From Cryobacterium sp. MP_M3 (GTDB lineage Bacteria; Actinomycetota; Actinomycetes; Actinomycetales; Microbacteriaceae), in assembly GCF_015752155.1 (NCBI RefSeq), contig NZ_JADOVI010000018.1, positions 1 to 58,953 on the forward strand: DNA of 58,953 bases, written 5' to 3'. The position numbers and the translations under genes are program-made. Of this stretch, positions 8,018 to 17,348 are shown piece by piece. The notes below the pieces were generated by a model. The model saw nothing but the letters and a program-made list of their open reading frames with translations. It did not search any database and was not told the origin of the DNA. Positions within the stretch are counted from its first letter, which is position 1, and every line of letters starts with the position of its first letter.

Positions 8018-9744
8018 TGGCTAGCTGGTTCAAGAAACTCGCTAAGTCGCTCCTAGCCCTTTGTCAGGCGGCGGCCAAGGCGGCAGCTGCAATCCCCGCG
8101 ATGCCGGTGTCGCGGCGGCCTCCGCCTCGCGGCTGGATGGGTCGCGGTGGCGGCGAAACGATGGTGATTTCGGCCGCCCCGGAGTGGCGCGGCACGACCG
8201 TGCAGGTCTGCGGGCTGTGGCCGTTTGGAGTCGGCACGGGTGCCCCGATGATCGGTGTGCCGCTAGGGCGACATTTGATCACTCGCGGGCCCGTGTGCTG
8301 TGACCCTATTTCATGGTTTCAGCGCGCGAACCTCATTTCGAACCCCTCGGCGTTTGTTCTCGGCAAGCCCGGTCTGGGGAAGTCGACGATTATCCGTCGG
8401 ATGGCGACCGGCCTAGCCGGCTACGGGGTGCAGCCCCTTGTGCTTGGTGATTTGAAGCCTGACTACGTGGATCTCATTCGAGAGATGAATGGGCAGGTCA
8501 TTACCCTCGGCCGCGGCCGCGGGTATCTGAACATTCTGGATCCCGGAGAAGCCGGCGAAGCTGCGGGGCTGCTCCGGGCGGCCGCTGACCTTGAACGCAC
8601 AGCGATCAAGGAAGAGGAAGCCGAGTTGACGCAGCTGCGCGACGCGGCTTTACCTGATGACGTCATCGCAGCTCAGGTCATTCGTGAGCGGAGTGCCCAG
8701 CTCGTGGGCTCGCTTCCGATTCACGCCGACAACATCACGCGCAATGAGCGCCTTGCGACCCAGGTACTTCAAGATGCCCACGGGCGTCGACTCACGATGG
8801 TGTCGGCTCTGCTGACGATCATGCGCCGAGAGCCGCCGACTGACCGTGAGGAGACCATCATTGACGCTGCACTGAAACTCTTGGACGCAACGCACGACGG
8901 AATTCCAGTCCTGAAAGACCTTCTCGAGTTGATCCAAGCCGCTCCCGCCGAGCTGCGTGCCGTAGCCCTTGATCGCGGTGATCTCAGCCGTTATCAGGAG
9001 ATTACGGAGAACCTGGAAGCGTCACTCATCGGCCTCGTTTCCGGTGGTCGTCTGGGAGAGCTTTTCTCCCAGCAGACCACGGTCCGGATGCAGCGTGACC
9101 GCCCGGTGGTCTATGACGTCTCGAGCATTGACGACTCGGAAATGGACTTGCAGGCCGCAGTTCTGCTGGCGTGCTGGTCGGCAGGTTTTGGAACGGTCAA
9201 CGTGGCCACCGCTCTCGCCGACGCCGAGCTGGAACCACGGCGGCACTACTTCGTCATCCTCGACGAGCTGTGGCGGGCACTCCGCGCCGGCCGTGGCATG
9301 GTCGACCGAGTCGATGCCCTGACCCGCCTCAACAGACAGCGCGGCGTCGGCATGGCCATGATTTCGCACACCATGAGCGACCTCATGTCCCTCAGCAACG
9401 AAGAAGACCGGATGAAAGCCAAGGGCTTCGTCGAGCGTTCCGGCATGGTCATTTGCGGCGGCCTCCCCGCCTCTGAAATGCCCTTACTCAACAGTGCAAT
9501 CAACATGTCCGGCGCTGAGCAGGACATGCTGCAGGGCTGGCAGGATCCTCCCGCGTGGGATCCGGTCAGCGGAACAGAAGCCGACCCGCCTGGGCGCGGC
9601 AAGTTCCTCATTAAGGTCGGCGGCCGTCCTGGCATCCCCCTCTCGGTCGAACTGACGGAAGCAGAAAAGCACATCAACGACACCAACAAGCTCTGGCACG
9701 ACGTCTCGCGGACGGGCGTCGTTGATCGCGAGGTGTCGGTGTGA
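8017..9744 (+). CDS. VirB4-like T4SS ATPase
   Basis: 575 aa. Walker A GKPGLGKST lies around residue 112-120, Walker B FVILDELW around 410, and arginine-rich motif NRQRGVGMAMISHT follows, as in VirB4/TraC hexameric ATPases. This protein lacks the N-terminal VirB4 domain, which appears to be supplied by the separate SCO6880 protein immediately upstream (overlapping stop and start). It powers assembly of the secretion channel at the membrane. Its end overlaps the GTG of the coupling-protein gene by four bases (GTGTGA). Confidence 0.9.
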   Translation: MASWFKKLAKSLLALCQAAAKAAAAIPAMPVSRRPPPRGWMGRGGGETMVISAAPEWRGTTVQVCGLWPFGVGTGAPMIGVPLGRHLITRGPVCCDPISWFQRANLISNPSAFVLGKPGLGKSTIIRRMATGLAGYGVQPLVLGDLKPDYVDLIREMNGQVITLGRGRGYLNILDPGEAGEAAGLLRAAADLERTAIKEEEAELTQLRDAALPDDVIAAQVIRERSAQLVGSLPIHADNITRNERLATQVLQDAHGRRLTMVSALLTIMRREPPTDREETIIDAALKLLDATHDGIPVLKDLLELIQAAPAELRAVALDRGDLSRYQEITENLEASLIGLVSGGRLGELFSQQTTVRMQRDRPVVYDVSSIDDSEMDLQAAVLLACWSAGFGTVNVATALADAELEPRRHYFVILDELWRALRAGRGMVDRVDALTRLNRQRGVGMAMISHTMSDLMSLSNEEDRMKAKGFVERSGMVICGGLPASEMPLLNSAINMSGAEQDMLQGWQDPPAWDPVSGTEADPPGRGKFLIKVGGRPGIPLSVELTEAEKHINDTNKLWHDVSRTGVVDREVSV

Positions 9745-11570
9745 GCCAGACAACAGATCGGCGCAAACAGAACGCCGGAGGTAGTGACGGCGTCCTTATC
9801 TGGGTCTTCATCGGCGTCATCGTCGTGCTCGGCGGCGGCATGTGGGGCGCGATGGCTCTCGGGTCCAAGATCGACGCGGTGAACCCCAACCTGCCGTCCG
9901 ATCCTTTCGAGGTCGTCTTCGGCACAATGAAGGGCACGTACACGTGGCCGATGGCCGCGACGTGGGTCGCCGTCACCGCAGCCGTTCTCGTGCTGACTGT
10001 GGTGATCCTTGTGGCCGTCATGGTCGACCGGCGCCGGTCCAAGCGCAGCCGCGTCGACAGCGCAGCCCGCTACATGGGCCGCGGCAAAGACCTATCGGCG
10101 CTCACGACCAAAGGCGCACGCGCCACAGCGCAGCGACTCGGCGTGACCAACTGGTTGGGTGTCCCGATCGGAGTCACCGTCGCCGGACGTCAATGGCTCT
10201 ACGGCTCTCCTGAGGACATGCACGTGGACATCTGGGGTCCTCGTACCGGCAAGTCGACCAGTCGCGCGATCCCAGCGATCCTGAGCGCACCTGGCGCGGT
10301 ACTCACAACGTCGAACAAGCGCGACGTACTCGACGCGACTCGTGACGTGCGATCGGCCAACGGGTCACAGGTGTGGGCGTTCGACCCGCAAGGCATTGCC
10401 CGGGAGGAGCCGCGTTGGTGGTGGAACCCGCTGTCCTACGTCACGGACGACGTTCGCGCCGCGAAGATGGCCACCCACTTCTCGTCGTCGACACTGAGCG
10501 GCGGCAGCAGCGAAAACTCCTCATACTTCAACCGGGCCGGTGAGAACCTTCTCGCCGGTTTCCTCCTCGCGGCAGCACTGGGCCAGAAGCCGATCACGCA
10601 AGTATTCACCTGGACCACCAAACCGGGCGATCAGGAACCGGTGCGGATCCTCGAAGACCACGGCTATGTCGGCATGGCCGACGCCGTGGCCGGCGAAGTC
10701 AATGGCGAGCCAAAACGACGCGACAGCGTCTACGGCACCGCGGCCCAAATGGTCGACTGCTTGAAGATCAGCGGCATCGCCCGCTGGGTAACGCCGATCG
10801 GCGGCAACGCCGAGGGCGATCGTCGGCCGCAGTTTGACCCCGACGCGTTCGTGCGAAGCCAAGACACCCTCTACAGCCTCTCCAAAGAAGGGCAGGGCAG
10901 CGCCGGCCCCCTCGTGACAGCGTTGACCGCGATCACGGTCGAGGCCGCTGAGGAGCTAGCGACTACACAGCCAGGCGGCCGCCTAGCCGTGCCCATGCTC
11001 GGTGTCCTCGATGAGGCCGCGAACGTGTGCCGTTGGCGCAACCTGCCGGATCTGTACTCGCACTACGGCTCCCGCGGAATCGTCCTGATGACGATCCTGC
11101 AGTCCTGGTCACAGGGCGTCGAGGTCTGGGGCCGCGAAGGAATGCGCAAGCTCTGGTCCGCGTCCAACGTGAAGGTCTACGGCGGCGGTGTCGCGGAAGC
11201 CGAATTCCTCGGTGAGCTCTCCCAGCTCATCGGTGACTTCACCCTTAGAACGGCGTCCGTCTCATTCGGTAAGGGACAGCGCTCCACGTCCCTCCAAGCC
11301 CGCCGAGAGCACACCTTCGAGGTGTCGGAGCTCACGTCGCTACCTCGCGGCCGCGCCGTGGTGTTTGCGTCCGGCGCCCCGGCCACTCTGGTGGCTACCG
11401 TCCCGTGGATGGAAGGTGAACAAGCTGACGCCGTGCGGGCCTCGATTGCCGCTCACGACCCGGCCGCTCCGGCGCCGGTCGATCACACTCAGGCCGGCGC
11501 AGCTGCGTCGACTCAGGCGTGGCTGAATGCCAGTACAGCGATCAAGCAGGAGGAGGCCAAGGATGTCTGA
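9741..11570 (+). CDS. VirD4/TraG-like type IV coupling protein
   Basis: 609 aa, GTG start overlapping the VirB4 gene. Two N-terminal membrane helices (about 20-42 and 70-95) precede a TraG/TraD ATPase domain with Walker A GPRTGKST (about 165), and Walker B LGVLDEAANV (about 421). It is the receptor that brings the relaxase-DNA complex, and any protein substrates, to the channel. In this element the likely clients are the relaxase and, by their shared C-terminal tail, the Fic protein and the 170-aa protein at 20.8-22.8 kb. It overlaps the start of the DUF4913 gene by eight bases. Confidence 0.92.
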   Translation: MSQTTDRRKQNAGGSDGVLIWVFIGVIVVLGGGMWGAMALGSKIDAVNPNLPSDPFEVVFGTMKGTYTWPMAATWVAVTAAVLVLTVVILVAVMVDRRRSKRSRVDSAARYMGRGKDLSALTTKGARATAQRLGVTNWLGVPIGVTVAGRQWLYGSPEDMHVDIWGPRTGKSTSRAIPAILSAPGAVLTTSNKRDVLDATRDVRSANGSQVWAFDPQGIAREEPRWWWNPLSYVTDDVRAAKMATHFSSSTLSGGSSENSSYFNRAGENLLAGFLLAAALGQKPITQVFTWTTKPGDQEPVRILEDHGYVGMADAVAGEVNGEPKRRDSVYGTAAQMVDCLKISGIARWVTPIGGNAEGDRRPQFDPDAFVRSQDTLYSLSKEGQGSAGPLVTALTAITVEAAEELATTQPGGRLAVPMLGVLDEAANVCRWRNLPDLYSHYGSRGIVLMTILQSWSQGVEVWGREGMRKLWSASNVKVYGGGVAEAEFLGELSQLIGDFTLRTASVSFGKGQRSTSLQARREHTFEVSELTSLPRGRAVVFASGAPATLVATVPWMEGEQADAVRASIAAHDPAAPAPVDHTQAGAAASTQAWLNASTAIKQEEAKDV

Positions 11571-12009
11571 CGGGTACGACGACCTCGACGACGACCAGGA
11601 CGTGACCGAGGACGATGAATCAGCGAAGCCGGACACACTCGTTTTCGGTTCCGTCGACGAGTTCTTCCGAGAGCAACTGCGACTGACCTACACGCGCGTG
11701 GTGGGCCCCTCCAACCGTGCATCGCGCAGGTGGTCAGCGCAGTGGTGGAGGTCACCCGAAGCCATTGCCCGCCTCGAGGCGCTGTGGCGCTCGTGGGAGC
11801 ATTTGCGCCTCGATGGGGCCACCGGGTCAAGTACCTGGTGGCGCGATCACCTCGACCATCACATGCCGCTCCTGATGAGCGCCGATGGGCCTTTCGCAGA
11901 CTCCGAAGATCAGAACAAGCCGGGTGAGCCTTTGCCCTACGAGGCACCCCCGGCGGGCATGTTCCCCGACGTCAGAGTGACGCCTCGGGAGGCCTCTGGG
12001 TCGGTGTAG
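11563..12009 (+). CDS. DUF4913 protein
   Basis: 148 aa, ATG with GGAGG/AAGG upstream inside the end of the coupling-protein gene. Acidic N-terminus (about residues 1-22), then a Trp-rich core: VDEFFREQL, RRWSAQWWRSPEAIARLEAL, WWRDHLDHHMPLL, which is characteristic of the DUF4913 family that accompanies TraG in actinobacterial plasmids. Probably a cytoplasmic partner of the coupling protein. Last gene of the plus-strand transfer operon. Confidence 0.85.
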   Translation: MSDGYDDLDDDQDVTEDDESAKPDTLVFGSVDEFFREQLRLTYTRVVGPSNRASRRWSAQWWRSPEAIARLEALWRSWEHLRLDGATGSSTWWRDHLDHHMPLLMSADGPFADSEDQNKPGEPLPYEAPPAGMFPDVRVTPREASGSV

Positions 12010-12080
12010 CTCAGCGACCGCTGTGTCCGCAGGCGGAACCCTCTGCGGGCGCGCTCCGGACTTGGGTGACGTTAGCGTCT

Positions 12081-12590
12081 TCAGGATGGAATGGTGAGGC
12101 TGATTGGGCCGGCCTCGGCAGGTCCGCCGCATCGTTGTGTACCGCCCACGCGAACCCAATTGAGTGAAACGTCCCGCTCAGCGAGGACCTCTCCGCTTTC
12201 CGAGAGGGCACGCAGGACCGCTTTGTCAGGAGCCGCCATTTCTATCGAGATACTCCAGGTGCTGTCATCGATCTTGGTAGCGAAATAGGGGATTCGAGTT
12301 ACTGAAGGCTCTGGCGTAAACGTCTCGAGTTGCTGGGGATCGAGGGTTTCAAGACCGACGGGGTCGTCTGACTGCTGCAGGACCGGTGCGGGTACCGAAC
12401 ACACGCCGTCCGCGCACAACTCCACGACGCTGACGTCTTGTGTTTGGCCTTCGAGCTTGACCTCTACGGTGTTGTTCCACGCGATTGCCGGGCACGCATA
12501 GAAAACCGAGCAGCCGGGCAATGCCAGGGTCAAAAGGAACGCAGCGCCGAGACCCATCAACCGTTTTCGTGTCGACGTTGCGGCAGCCAT
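12081..12590 (-). CDS. Small lipoprotein, paralogue of 13352-13822
   Basis: 169 aa. The start at 12590 has AGAGGA six bases upstream; the frame is open 24 bases further but without a ribosome-binding site. Signal peptide with lipobox LPGCS, then a ~140-residue extracytoplasmic domain with CPAIAW and paired cysteines. It shares with the lipoprotein at 13352-13822 the N-terminal C(L/P)A(V/I)xW strand, the LCADGVC/LLCDGSPC pattern, GEVLAERDV, and the ending VGGxxxCGGPxEAxPIxL. Function unknown. It converges on the transfer operon. Confidence 0.7.
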   Translation of the reverse strand: MAAATSTRKRLMGLGAAFLLTLALPGCSVFYACPAIAWNNTVEVKLEGQTQDVSVVELCADGVCSVPAPVLQQSDDPVGLETLDPQQLETFTPEPSVTRIPYFATKIDDSTWSISIEMAAPDKAVLRALSESGEVLAERDVSLNWVRVGGTQRCGGPAEAGPISLTIPS

Positions 12591-12868
12591 TTCATCCTCT
12601 TCGTTGAATGCCATTGGACAGAAGCTTTGTAGCGTATTCGTCCGGACGGCGACCCTGCGTGAACGAGTCGTCCGGGAACTGCGGATGCGTCGGGAAGAGC
12701 GAAACCTTCGGCATCCCCCTTATGAGTACTGGGATTCGAGGTCTGGTACGCAGAGCCTCCCACGTGGTCTGTACTGTCGAGCCCATCGTCACCAAGTCGT
12801 GATCCTGGGGATGTGGGCCGGTGTGAGGCGCTAGTAGTGTCGACACCAATCGACCTGGGGGGAACCAG

Positions 12869-13276
12869 ATGAATCGCTGCTCAATAGGCCTTTTCGCGGT
12901 GGCCGCGTCACTGTTGCTCTTGACCGGCTGTTCGGGCTTTGCTGAACCCGGGCCCGACAGCACGGGCACTCCTGCTCTCAGCCCGCCAGAACTCCCCGAG
13001 GGCTTCAAAGATCGCGGCGACGGCGTTGCGACGCGCTTCGTCGACGAGGAACGGTGCGGACAAGGCAGATGCAGCCAGATTGAGATCTACGCATACGATT
13101 CTTGCTCCAGCGGCGTGTACGTCAGGGCAGACACCATGGACGAGTCTGGTGTCGTAGTCGGATTCAGTAACGGGTTCACTGGCTCTCTCGCCAAAGGCGA
13201 CAAAGCCATTGCAACCTTGCCAATCCACGAGGATGCCGCGACTGACGTGAAAATCACCAAAGTGAAATGCCACTAA
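12869..13276 (+). CDS. Small lipoprotein
   Basis: 135 aa with GGGGGGAA before the ATG. Lipoprotein signal with lipobox LTGCS (Cys21). The mature part has cysteine pairs (CGQGRC, and two later Cys) and no recognised domain. It lies between the two paralogous lipoprotein genes, and is not obviously related to them. Role unknown; surface location is inferred from the signal. Confidence 0.7.
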   Translation: MNRCSIGLFAVAASLLLLTGCSGFAEPGPDSTGTPALSPPELPEGFKDRGDGVATRFVDEERCGQGRCSQIEIYAYDSCSSGVYVRADTMDESGVVVGFSNGFTGSLAKGDKAIATLPIHEDAATDVKITKVKCH

Positions 13277-13351
13277 GCAGTAAGACAAGCGGCCGTGACG
13301 ATTCAGTAACGAGGTGAACTGGATTCCCGCAGCGCTCGCTACACTCGCGAA

Positions 13352-13822
13352 ATGATATGCACCCGCGTCCGCCTGGTAGCGATCCTCGCGCTGAGCACAT
13401 CGATGGCTGGTTGTTCTATTGATGGTGGCGATGATTGTCTTGCGGTTGGATGGGCAAGCAAAGTGTCAATTGAGCTGACGGGCGACACTGGCGGCGTTAA
13501 GGCCATTGAGCTGCTCTGCGACGGCAGCCCTTGTCGAGACGGTACGGTAGAGCGCTTGAAGGGGCTCGAGAACCCGAATGAACCCACACCGGTTCCCACC
13601 GCAGACGTGACGGATGCCAACGTGACCCAGGTCGACGGCGATACCTGGACTACGTCATTTATGCTCGACGTTCCTGACCGGGCAACGGTTCGTGCCATCG
13701 CATCAAACGGTGAGGTGCTCGCGGAGCGCGATGTGATCTTTGAATGGAAACGCGTCGGCGGCTCGGAGCTCTGTGGCGGACCCATGGAAGCTGAACCGAT
13801 CACTCTGGATATCCGGCCCTAA
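13352..13822 (+). CDS. Small lipoprotein, paralogue of 12081-12590
   Basis: 156 aa. Lipobox SMAGCS, then a mature domain homologous to the lipoprotein on the opposite strand at 12081-12590 (shared GEVLAERD and VGGxxxCGGPxEAxPI motifs and cysteine layout). No catalytic motif. Two diverged copies within 1.3 kb suggest duplication, perhaps surface decoys or immunity-type proteins; that is speculation. Confidence 0.7.
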   Translation: MICTRVRLVAILALSTSMAGCSIDGGDDCLAVGWASKVSIELTGDTGGVKAIELLCDGSPCRDGTVERLKGLENPNEPTPVPTADVTDANVTQVDGDTWTTSFMLDVPDRATVRAIASNGEVLAERDVIFEWKRVGGSELCGGPMEAEPITLDIRP

Positions 13823-13985
13823 ATCACAAGCGATTGCGCGGGTGTAGCAGATCGCTCTCCGGCAGCAGCAGTAACGGGCGGCAAGCAGGTGTGGCTCCGG
13901 ATGCGGGCTGGACTGGGTCGACGAGGACCGGACACTCTTGCATCGTTGCGATTCCTCAGGGGGGCCAGGTCGCCCATAAGTCGGG

Positions 13986-14047
13986 CGTCCACGGCAGCAG
14001 ATTCGGCGCCAATTCGCCGAGGTTCCGAGGTCCCGGGGGAGTGGCGT
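13986..14047 (+). repeat. 62-bp dispersed repeat, copy 1
   Basis: About 54 of 62 positions match the reverse complement of 36723-36784. It contains a hairpin, TTCGGCG-CCAATT-CGCCGAG. It lies 43 bp past the stop of the minus-strand gene at 14091-14996, and the second copy lies 9 bp past the stop of that gene's paralogue. The repeat is therefore in the same position and orientation relative to both genes. The surrounding 13823-14090 gap holds nothing else recognised. Confidence 0.6.
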
Positions 14048-14090
14048 CACCGTGGTCGCGTATCCTCAGGGGTCTTGCCGGGTAGTTTGT

Positions 14091-14996
14091 CTAGCCGCCC
14101 GTCCAGGCGTCCACGCTGATTTCGAACCCGGCAGCGCCGCAGGCCGCGCTGACACCGGTCAGGGCTTGACCCCACTCTGGCGACAGCGGATCGATCGGCT
14201 GGTTGGCCGCCGACGGCAACAGGTCCTTCAAGGCCTCCACCTGGTCGGCCACCGCGGAGCCGGGCACGGTGTCCACTCGGGCCGTCAGTCGCGCGACGAG
14301 CCGGGCGGCTCCTTCGAACTCCTGCTGCAATGAGGGCTTTGCGAGGAGCGAACCGTGCACATTGTGCATAAATGTGAAAACGTCACTCACCTGCGCGCAC
14401 GTTTCCTCCACGGTCACAGTGGGGGCGGGAGGCGATGCGGTGACGAGCGAGGCATCCGTTTGAGTGCCGACGACGAAACCGACACCCAGTGCGATAAGGA
14501 TGCCGAGAATCAGGAGGGCGTTGCGGCTGCGTCTTCCGCCGGGCAGCGCGGTCTCGTCGAGTGGCTCCTCAACAAGCTGTTGGAACGAACCCACGGAACT
14601 CACCTCGTGCACTTTCTGGGGACCAGCCACACTCGGTGCCGCCGGTGGGCCGGGGGAGCGGGCCGGCTGGGTGACAGCCCCGGATTCTGCCGACCTGACC
14701 GCGATGGCAATCGCAGCACGGTCGGCGGCAACCGTGGCCTGCAGCTCCCGCAGGGCGAGGGTGGCCTGTGGATCGCCAACGGAGTCGCCGTTCGCAGAGA
14801 AAACGCGCATCTGAAGGTCGCGCAGCTGGTTGGTCGGGGACGGTGTGCCATCCGGTGCTGCGTCCGCGGGGTGTGCCGCCCACCAGAGAGCGTTGAGCAC
14901 GTGCTGGTCGCCCGAATAGGCGACCCGCACCGCCGCCAGGAAGGCCGGATCACGCTGCGCTCGAGCGAAAATGTCTTCGTCGCCGTGGCCACGCAC
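14091..14996 (-). CDS. Membrane-anchored protein, paralogue of 35907-36713
   Basis: About 301 aa from a GTG at 14996; the frame is open to 15263, but the extra N-terminus is Arg/Ala-rich and looks non-coding. A cytoplasmic N-terminal part contains LRDLQMRVFSANGDSVGDPQ and LALRELQ, matching LRGLQARAYGPNADI and VRLRELE in the protein at 35907-36713. One membrane helix (ALLILGILIALGVGFVVG) leads to an extracytoplasmic helical domain of ~120 residues. Both genes are followed by the same 62-bp repeat. Function unknown. Start codon uncertain. Confidence 0.65.
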   Translation of the reverse strand: MRGHGDEDIFARAQRDPAFLAAVRVAYSGDQHVLNALWWAAHPADAAPDGTPSPTNQLRDLQMRVFSANGDSVGDPQATLALRELQATVAADRAAIAIAVRSAESGAVTQPARSPGPPAAPSVAGPQKVHEVSSVGSFQQLVEEPLDETALPGGRRSRNALLILGILIALGVGFVVGTQTDASLVTASPPAPTVTVEETCAQVSDVFTFMHNVHGSLLAKPSLQQEFEGAARLVARLTARVDTVPGSAVADQVEALKDLLPSAANQPIDPLSPEWGQALTGVSAACGAAGFEISVDAWTGG

Positions 14997-15198
14997 CAAT
15001 GAGAGCCCCCGATCATTTATTCGGCCAGCATGGCACAGTGCCCGCGCCCCGCGCCGCCGCGCCAGCCGGTGCGCCGCCAGCCGGCGTCGCGGGGGAGCTG
15101 CGCTGCTTCGCGGCAGGCGTGCCACGCGCTCAGCGGCGCACGATGCGCGCGAGACGGATTCTGCGGTACCGGCCCCACGAATGCCGCAGACCGGGGAG

Positions 15199-15357
15199 AT
15201 GAAGGATCTGGCCCTCGACAGTGACGGCCCTGTGTGCCCAGCGTGCTGGGCCGAGATGACCAACGACGGCGTGGACCCTGCCGAGGGACTCGAGTCCTGT
15301 CACCGGTGTCCATGCTGCAAGCTGGTCGCCGTCGTTGCGGGCCTGTGGCCCGAGTAA
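15199..15357 (+). CDS. Small Cys-rich (zinc-ribbon-like) protein
   Basis: 52 aa with CPACW near the N-terminus and CHRCPCC near the C-terminus, a two-knuckle arrangement. Similar in plan to the tiny proteins at 23040-23186 and 46526-46645 (two CxxC knuckles about 15-20 residues apart), though the sequence match is weak here. GGGGAG immediately precedes the ATG with no spacing; an in-frame ATG at 15181 is an alternative. Could be a chance ORF. Confidence 0.4.
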   Translation: MKDLALDSDGPVCPACWAEMTNDGVDPAEGLESCHRCPCCKLVAVVAGLWPE

Positions 15358-15391
15358 GCGTCACGCGGGTCGCCCCGGCCCGTGGCGTCGC

Positions 15392-15703
15392 TTACTGGCC
15401 GGGAGCCCGATACGCCGGTGTCTTCTTGACGGCGTCGTCGTCGAGATCCTCCACCGTCAAGAGCGGGTTCAATCGCACGGGCACGGATCCCGTCAAATTG
15501 ATCAGGAGCGAGAGGGCCGCAACGTCGGACGGCTTGGGGACCTCGATGACCCCCAGATCGTCGATCTCCCCGAAGCGTGGTAAAAACTCTCGACCGACCG
15601 ACCGACACTGGAGGTGCAGTTGGCCGAATTGTCGTCGCTGAATGCCGACGAGCGGTCTGACAGGACTTCGCAGGAAACGTTCAAGGCCTGCGATGAAACT
15701 CAT
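15392..15703 (-). CDS. Hypothetical protein
   Basis: 103 aa starting at an ATG that overlaps the stop of the upstream membrane-protein gene (TAATG), which strongly supports the start. Soluble, no signal peptide. FLRSPVRPLVGIQ near the start and PSDVAALSLLINLTGSVP in the centre are the most structured parts. No family recognised. It forms a two-gene minus-strand operon with 15703-16053. Confidence 0.55.
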   Translation of the reverse strand: MSFIAGLERFLRSPVRPLVGIQRRQFGQLHLQCRSVGREFLPRFGEIDDLGVIEVPKPSDVAALSLLINLTGSVPVRLNPLLTVEDLDDDAVKKTPAYRAPGQ

Positions 15704-16053
15704 TAGCCAATCACAAAGCCGGAAGACAGAATCGCCGCAACAGAGCCAACAACCCCAACGATCACCAACGCGATCGTCGTACCACTGGCGATGCTGGGTG
15801 CACGAGCCGAAGGTGCGATGAAGGCCAGGACGACCCCGCCGGCAAATACAATGCCCACGGCTACCATGCCAACCACGGCAGCGGCATCTCGATCCGATGA
15901 CCCACAACTCAGCGAATCAGACTCCATAGCCGGACAGAGTTCTGGGACGAAGGCAATCAGAGTCAGAACAACTACGAAAATGACCGCGGTGAAAATTGCG
16001 GGCGACCAAGTTCGAATCATCACTCTGCTCATCAGGCCACTATGCCGTCTCAT
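15703..16053 (-). CDS. Small membrane protein
   Basis: 116 aa with three hydrophobic helices (about residues 17-36, 59-80, 91-115) and a cysteine-containing loop after the first. No family recognised. Translationally coupled to the 103-aa gene downstream. An internal ATG seven codons in is an alternative start. Confidence 0.55.
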   Translation of the reverse strand: MRRHSGLMSRVMIRTWSPAIFTAVIFVVVLTLIAFVPELCPAMESDSLSCGSSDRDAAAVVGMVAVGIVFAGGVVLAFIAPSARAPSIASGTTIALVIVGVVGSVAAILSSGFVIG

Positions 16054-16482
16054 CTCGCGGGCGACCAGATCGTTGCTGTATTGAGACGAGCACCACTCAA
16101 GCGACGAGTACGAGGCCGTCGCCGCGTCTCCAAAGCCCCGTCATCGCGCCCGACGGCCGCGGCGCTGGTGCTGAGTCATAAGGGGACCCTCATGGGCACA
16201 GGGTCAAGGTCCGTGGTGGCGTGAATGAGCTGTGCACGCGAGTTCGGAAATCTGTGCAGACGAGTAGGGAAATTGACAACGGCTGAGTTCCGCGTCGCGC
16301 TTGAGCGGGAAGTGCCCGTAAGACCCGCCCGTTGAGAATTCGCGCTCAGGTGCATTTAACGCGCCAACATTTCGACCCTCCCGATTGTCATCGAGGTCGT
16401 CAAAACCAAGCCCACCATCTAGCGCGTCCCAGAATGGATGGACGGTGCACAGCGAGTGGCCCCGTCTTCAATGCCTGTCGAG
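16054..16482. other. Intergenic stretch without a supported gene
   Basis: No convincing ORF. Near 16249-16286 the sequence starting TGTGCAGACGA resembles a stretch upstream of the coiled-coil gene at 46796-46834 (about 75% over ~38 bases), a weak hint of a shared plasmid motif or an old element end. Confidence 0.3.
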
Positions 16483-17331
16483 TTAGCGGCTGAGGCCGCC
16501 ACGCTCGCGCTGCAGCCCGGATGCCTTGGCGCGGTTGCGGGCCTTGGCCTGCTTGCCCGGCCTGGTCGCCACAGCCGCATCGGGGTGGGTGCCGTTCTCT
16601 CGGTCGGTAACCAGGCGAACCTTCTGCAGCTGGGAGTCGACACCTGACTTTTCCATGTCGGCCGCGAACGACCCGCGGCGCTCTGCGCTGTCGTAGGCGT
16701 ACGCGGCGTCGTCTCGAGCAACGTCAGCCTTGCCGGTCAGTTCCTCCCGTGAAAGCCCCGCGTTTGGATCTTCGTTGGCGTGCTCGGTGCGCTCATCTTC
16801 ACGGTCGCGTTCTTCGGCCCTCCGGTCGAACTGGTCGGCTACCGTCAGCAGCGATGCCGCTTCGGCGTAGTCCTTACCGCTCTGTCCTCGGCTCTCCGCT
16901 GCGATGCCGCGTTCCTGCTGCGCTCGGCTCAGGGCCTCGCGTACTGCGGCGGGGTCGGCGTCGAGGTTGTTCACGTCGATGCCGTACCGGTCGGCCAGTT
17001 CTTGGCGCATGTGGTCGGACGTGCGCGCGATGTCTGGATCCACGGTGCGCCAGGCATCGGCTGTTTCGTAGGCCGTGGCAATGTCGTCGACGCCGGCTGT
17101 GTTCCACCACTCCTGGATCTGCACCGGAGCCAGGCTGGCTCGTGCCGCATTGCGCTCGGCGTCAAAGCGCGCCTGCAGTTCCTTGGTCTGCTGCTCCGTG
17201 CGCGCTTGCGCGTTCCTGGCCAGCTCCTCGCGGAGCCGTGCGAAACGCTCAGCCATCTGCGTGGCTACGGTCAGAGCAACACGCATCTGCCCATCGAATG
17301 CTTCGCCTATGCCGTCTGATTCTTCGGCCAT
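16483..17331 (-). CDS. Relaxase-linked helical accessory protein
   Basis: 282 aa, highly charged and almost entirely predicted helix, Glu/Arg/Ala-rich with a coiled-coil-like N-terminus (about 20-65). Centre contains YGIDVNNLDADPAAVREAL; C-terminus is basic. No catalytic motif. It is 17 bp downstream of the relaxase gene and surely co-transcribed, so a role in DNA processing or mobilization is likely. It does not carry the LxPEL tail found on the relaxase. Similar proteins follow relaxases in other actinobacterial plasmids, to my recollection. Confidence 0.7.
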   Translation of the reverse strand: MAEESDGIGEAFDGQMRVALTVATQMAERFARLREELARNAQARTEQQTKELQARFDAERNAARASLAPVQIQEWWNTAGVDDIATAYETADAWRTVDPDIARTSDHMRQELADRYGIDVNNLDADPAAVREALSRAQQERGIAAESRGQSGKDYAEAASLLTVADQFDRRAEERDREDERTEHANEDPNAGLSREELTGKADVARDDAAYAYDSAERRGSFAADMEKSGVDSQLQKVRLVTDRENGTHPDAAVATRPGKQAKARNRAKASGLQRERGGLSR

Positions 17332-17348
17332 GTGTGATGCACCCTTCG

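Noticed and set aside
12592..13008. Minus-strand ORF with plausible-looking peptide across 12.6-12.8 kb
   Set aside because: Overlaps the start and signal peptide of the lipoprotein at 12869; no start signal; composition not distinctive.
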